A stretch of 64,000 bases of DNA from contig JACVTC010000173.1 of NCBI GenBank assembly GCA_016946835.1, positions 1 to 64,000 on the forward strand. The letters run 5' to 3'. The notes below the pieces were generated by a model, which was not told the DNA's origin, did not search any database, and saw nothing but the letters and a program-made list of their open reading frames with translations. This DNA is from Neocallimastix lanati (nom. inval.). Its lineage: Eukaryota; Neocallimastigomycota; Neocallimastigomycetes; Neocallimastigales; Neocallimastigaceae. Positions 61,573 through 64,000 of this stretch are shown piece by piece; within the stretch, counting starts at the first letter, position 1; the number at the start of each line of letters is the position of its first letter. The translations under genes and the position numbers were made by a program.

Positions 61573-64000
61573 TTAATTTTCTTGACAGTAAGGTTGAATA
61601 CCACACCATTGATGTTTTTCATATCCCCATAAACCATCCAAATCACTTTCATAAATTTTACATCCATTACAACAAGGGTAACCTAATTTTTTGGACCAAC
61701 AAGTTTCATTAGATAATTTAGTATAAGGGGTTAATCCACACCATTCCTTTTTTGCAAAATCATAACCCCAATCACCGTATTCATCATGATCATAGACGAT
61801 AGTAATAGTAGTAGGACAACAAATATAACCTAATAATTCTGCCATACAATTATATATTGGATCAGCTGGTATTTCAGTTGGATTTTCTACACTAATAATA
61901 GTAGAAATTGTAGTAGAAGTAGCGGTAGTTGGTAATGATGTTAAATATACTTGTTGATTTGATGAAGCAAAGATACCATCATATTCTACTTTTTTATCAA
62001 CATCATAAGTATAATTTTCGTCAAGATATTTGGCATCACATTCCATATTATAAGTTTTACATACACTTCTGTATCTTTCAAGAATCCAGTATTTTATACC
62101 ATAAGTTCTGTAACCAAATAAGGATTCAACAGTAGTATATTCAGAATTTGCTTCAAATTCTTCTAAAGTATAGTCCTTATGATTTCTATTATGTTGACCA
62201 GGATAGTTACCATTAGCATCTTGTGTTTTTTCTAATTGAACATAAGGTTTAATTAATTCTTTTAAGTTATCGAGATGAGAGAAGAGAATTTTAGGATTAA
62301 ACACTTTTTCAACAATATTTTTAAGAATAGTTTCAAAACGAGTAGGATCCTTTAAAATTAAGATATCAACTAAATGAGAAGGTACAACCCAATTGTCAAA
62401 TGATATTGATGGATAGTCTAAAATATATTTTTTCATAATATTTAGTTTATCTGTAATAATGACTTTTAAATTCTTTGAACGTTCTATATTATCACCGAAA
62501 GATGAATCAAAATCATATTCAAAAAATTTCCATTTATCATTTTGTGGTTTGTACATATAATAATTATTTCCAGTAATTAAGAAATGATCCCATGCTCCAG
62601 TTAAATATTCAATAGCTACTTGAGATAAAAATAAATCAATATCAAAAATATTTTCAATATCAGCTGCTGTTTGTGCATTATCTAATGTTTCTAATAGTTC
62701 TTTCCATTGGCTGGTATCTGAAACTTCATCTTTATCATTATTACAAGTACCTTCTATTTGAGCTGTTAAATAATTATTAGCATAACCACATTTATATAAT
62801 GATGATGTATTGGCTTCATTGTAGTTATATTTAATCCATGAAGATTTATAAATATCTAATAAAATATATAACCCCATATATTCATCATTAATATATAAAG
62901 AAACATAATTTGCTGAGATAGATGGAATTCCTAAACGATTAGTAATATCGCAATATAATTTTGTTCTTAAGAAAGTAGGTTCATTGTAATCGGCACGAAG
63001 TCTTAAATCTTTACGTCCGTATAGGTTATCACCATGAATCTTAATATTGTATGCCACTTTATTAAATGTACGTGATGATTTTCCACCTAAAGAAAATGTA
63101 ACATTATTAAAATTACTTTTTTCTCTATTTTTTTTTTTTTTTTTTTTTATTTAAAAAAAAAAATTAAGTTTATTCATTGAAGAAAAAAATAATTTAATAA
63201 AAAAAAATTTTTATTTTTATTAATATATATATATATAATAATTTAATAATTTAGAATTTAACTTTTAAACATATTTTAATATAATCAATAACAATTCGTA
63301 ATTTAATTCATAAACATATTTTAATTTATTAAATTATTAAATAATTAAAATTTTAAATATAGTTTAATATAATAAAGAATAATTTAATTTATAAGCATGT
63401 TTTAATATTAATTATTTAGTAATACATACTTATTAATTTCGAATGACATATCAGCATTATTAATTTTATATTCAACAAAATTATCAGAATGATTAAGTAG
63501 TGATAATAATTGAGGAGGGATTTCACGAATATTCACTTTAGTCATATCTAAATTAGATAAAAATTGATTTATATTGGTCATATCAATAGCAGATTTTGGT
63601 AAATCATCACTTCTACTATTGTTTCTGAGTCCATCATAATAATTTTTTATTTCATTGATATCAATATTAGAAAAACCATTTTCATCAATTTTTAAATCAG
63701 ATAATAATTCAGGTAAATTATTATATCCAGGAAAAAGCGTTTTAAAATTTATTCCCTTAATGAGTGAAATAGTGGCAAAATCTGATGTTTGAAGTTTATC
63801 TAAGTATTCAGAATAAGTATATTTATATTTTTCAACTTGTAATTTTTTTGAAACATATTTTAATTCGGTCAATTTATCATCAGGAATAGTTATTCTTAAA
63901 GTTGCCACCTGATTATCTGTCAATTCGAAGAGTTTAGCACGGTTGCCTTGATTAATAAAAGTGGTTACGGCTACAACACTATAAACTAATAATAATGATA
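61573..64000 (-). CDS. Secreted CotH-domain protein with two fungal dockerins (partial 5' end)
   Basis: Exon 1 runs from the window edge to 63430, the intron is 63429-63125 (GTATGT...TAG) and exon 2 is 63124-61573. The join keeps the frame and yields FEINKEKSNFNNVTFSLGG, giving about 706 visible residues. The first visible residues (LLLVYSVVAVTTF) look like a signal peptide whose Met lies beyond the edge. CotH kinase-like signatures: GGKSSRTFNK, KIHGDNLYGRKDLRLRAD, FLRTKLYCDITNRLG, SLYINDEYMGLYILLD and FFEYDFDSSFG. After a Ser/Thr-rich linker (TTATSTTISTII) come two Cys-rich dockerins of the CBM10 type (about 61850-61715 and 61711-61580), each with the CC-x(n)-GxWGY-x(n)-WCG pattern. Dockerins attach secreted enzymes to the fungal cellulosome. 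CotH proteins are known as spore-coat kinases in bacteria and occur often in gut-fungal dockerin proteins; the role there is unsettled. The conserved HGD/DFDSS residues are kept, so activity is possible. Confidence 0.9.
63125..63429 (-). other. Intron of the CotH/dockerin gene
   Basis: 305 bases, donor GTATGT (63429-63424), acceptor AATAG ending at 63125, poly-A tract just before the acceptor on the coding strand. It joins phase 2 of one Lys codon (AA|A). Nearly pure A/T, unlike the exons. Confidence 0.8.

Noticed and set aside
61455-62135. Frames at 61455-61667 (-) and 61929-62135 (+)
   Set aside because: Out-of-frame shadows of the CotH/dockerin gene; the first ends in poly-Lys from the A/T run.

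Overview
The window looks like nuclear DNA of an anaerobic gut fungus (Neocallimastigomycota; for example the Piromyces, Neocallimastix or Anaeromyces group). Three things point there. The DNA is extremely AT-rich, with long A/T homopolymers and AT microsatellites between genes. A secreted CotH-type protein ends in two Cys-rich fungal dockerins (CBM10-like), the hallmark of the cellulosomes of these fungi. Normal genes carry small GT-AG introns, while one enormous intron-free peptide synthetase resembles bacterial enzymes. The genus cannot be fixed from the sequence alone.

Layout. (1) 1-15125 is a near-perfect inverted duplication: left arm 1-6991, right arm 8132-15125, spacer 6992-8131. The left arm holds the last ~2,000 codons of a non-ribosomal peptide synthetase (NRPS) on the + strand. 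The right arm holds the same sequence as the 3' end of the giant NRPS on the - strand, so the two genes converge tail to tail. I found only homopolymer-length differences between the arms; one of them breaks the reading frame of the left copy near position 132. The spacer carries a decayed Ty1/copia-type Gag fragment. (2) 9139-52659 (-) is one intron-free ORF of about 14,506 codons: a 13-module NRPS with 13 A, 13 T and 13 C domains, plus half a C domain at the N-terminus. The first A domain lacks the usual Asp that binds the amino group. The last C domain is followed by a dead remnant of an A-domain C-terminal subdomain, then a basic tail ending in Cys-Leu-Ile-Gln, a CaaX-type prenylation signal. 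There is no thioesterase or reductase. (3) 52660-58013 is gene-poor AT-rich DNA with two families of degenerate tandem repeats and one island of higher complexity (53921-54093). (4) 58014-59753 (+) is a five-exon lipid phosphate phosphatase (PAP2) gene. (5) 59754-61572 is AT-rich intergenic DNA. (6) 61573-64000 (-) is a two-exon gene for a secreted CotH-domain protein with two dockerins; its start lies outside the window.

How it works together. The synthetase should build a peptide of up to 13 units. Unit 1 is probably not an ordinary alpha-amino acid. Units 7 and 11, 8 and 10, and 9 and 12 should be the same residue pairwise, because their A domains are near-identical copies. Release probably uses the terminal C domain. 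The CaaX box suggests that the 1.6-1.7 MDa enzyme is anchored to a membrane by a prenyl group, which I regard as the most interesting signal in the window. The phosphatase and the CotH/dockerin gene have no evident link to the peptide pathway. I saw no tRNA, rRNA, CRISPR array, phosphopantetheinyl transferase or transporter gene.
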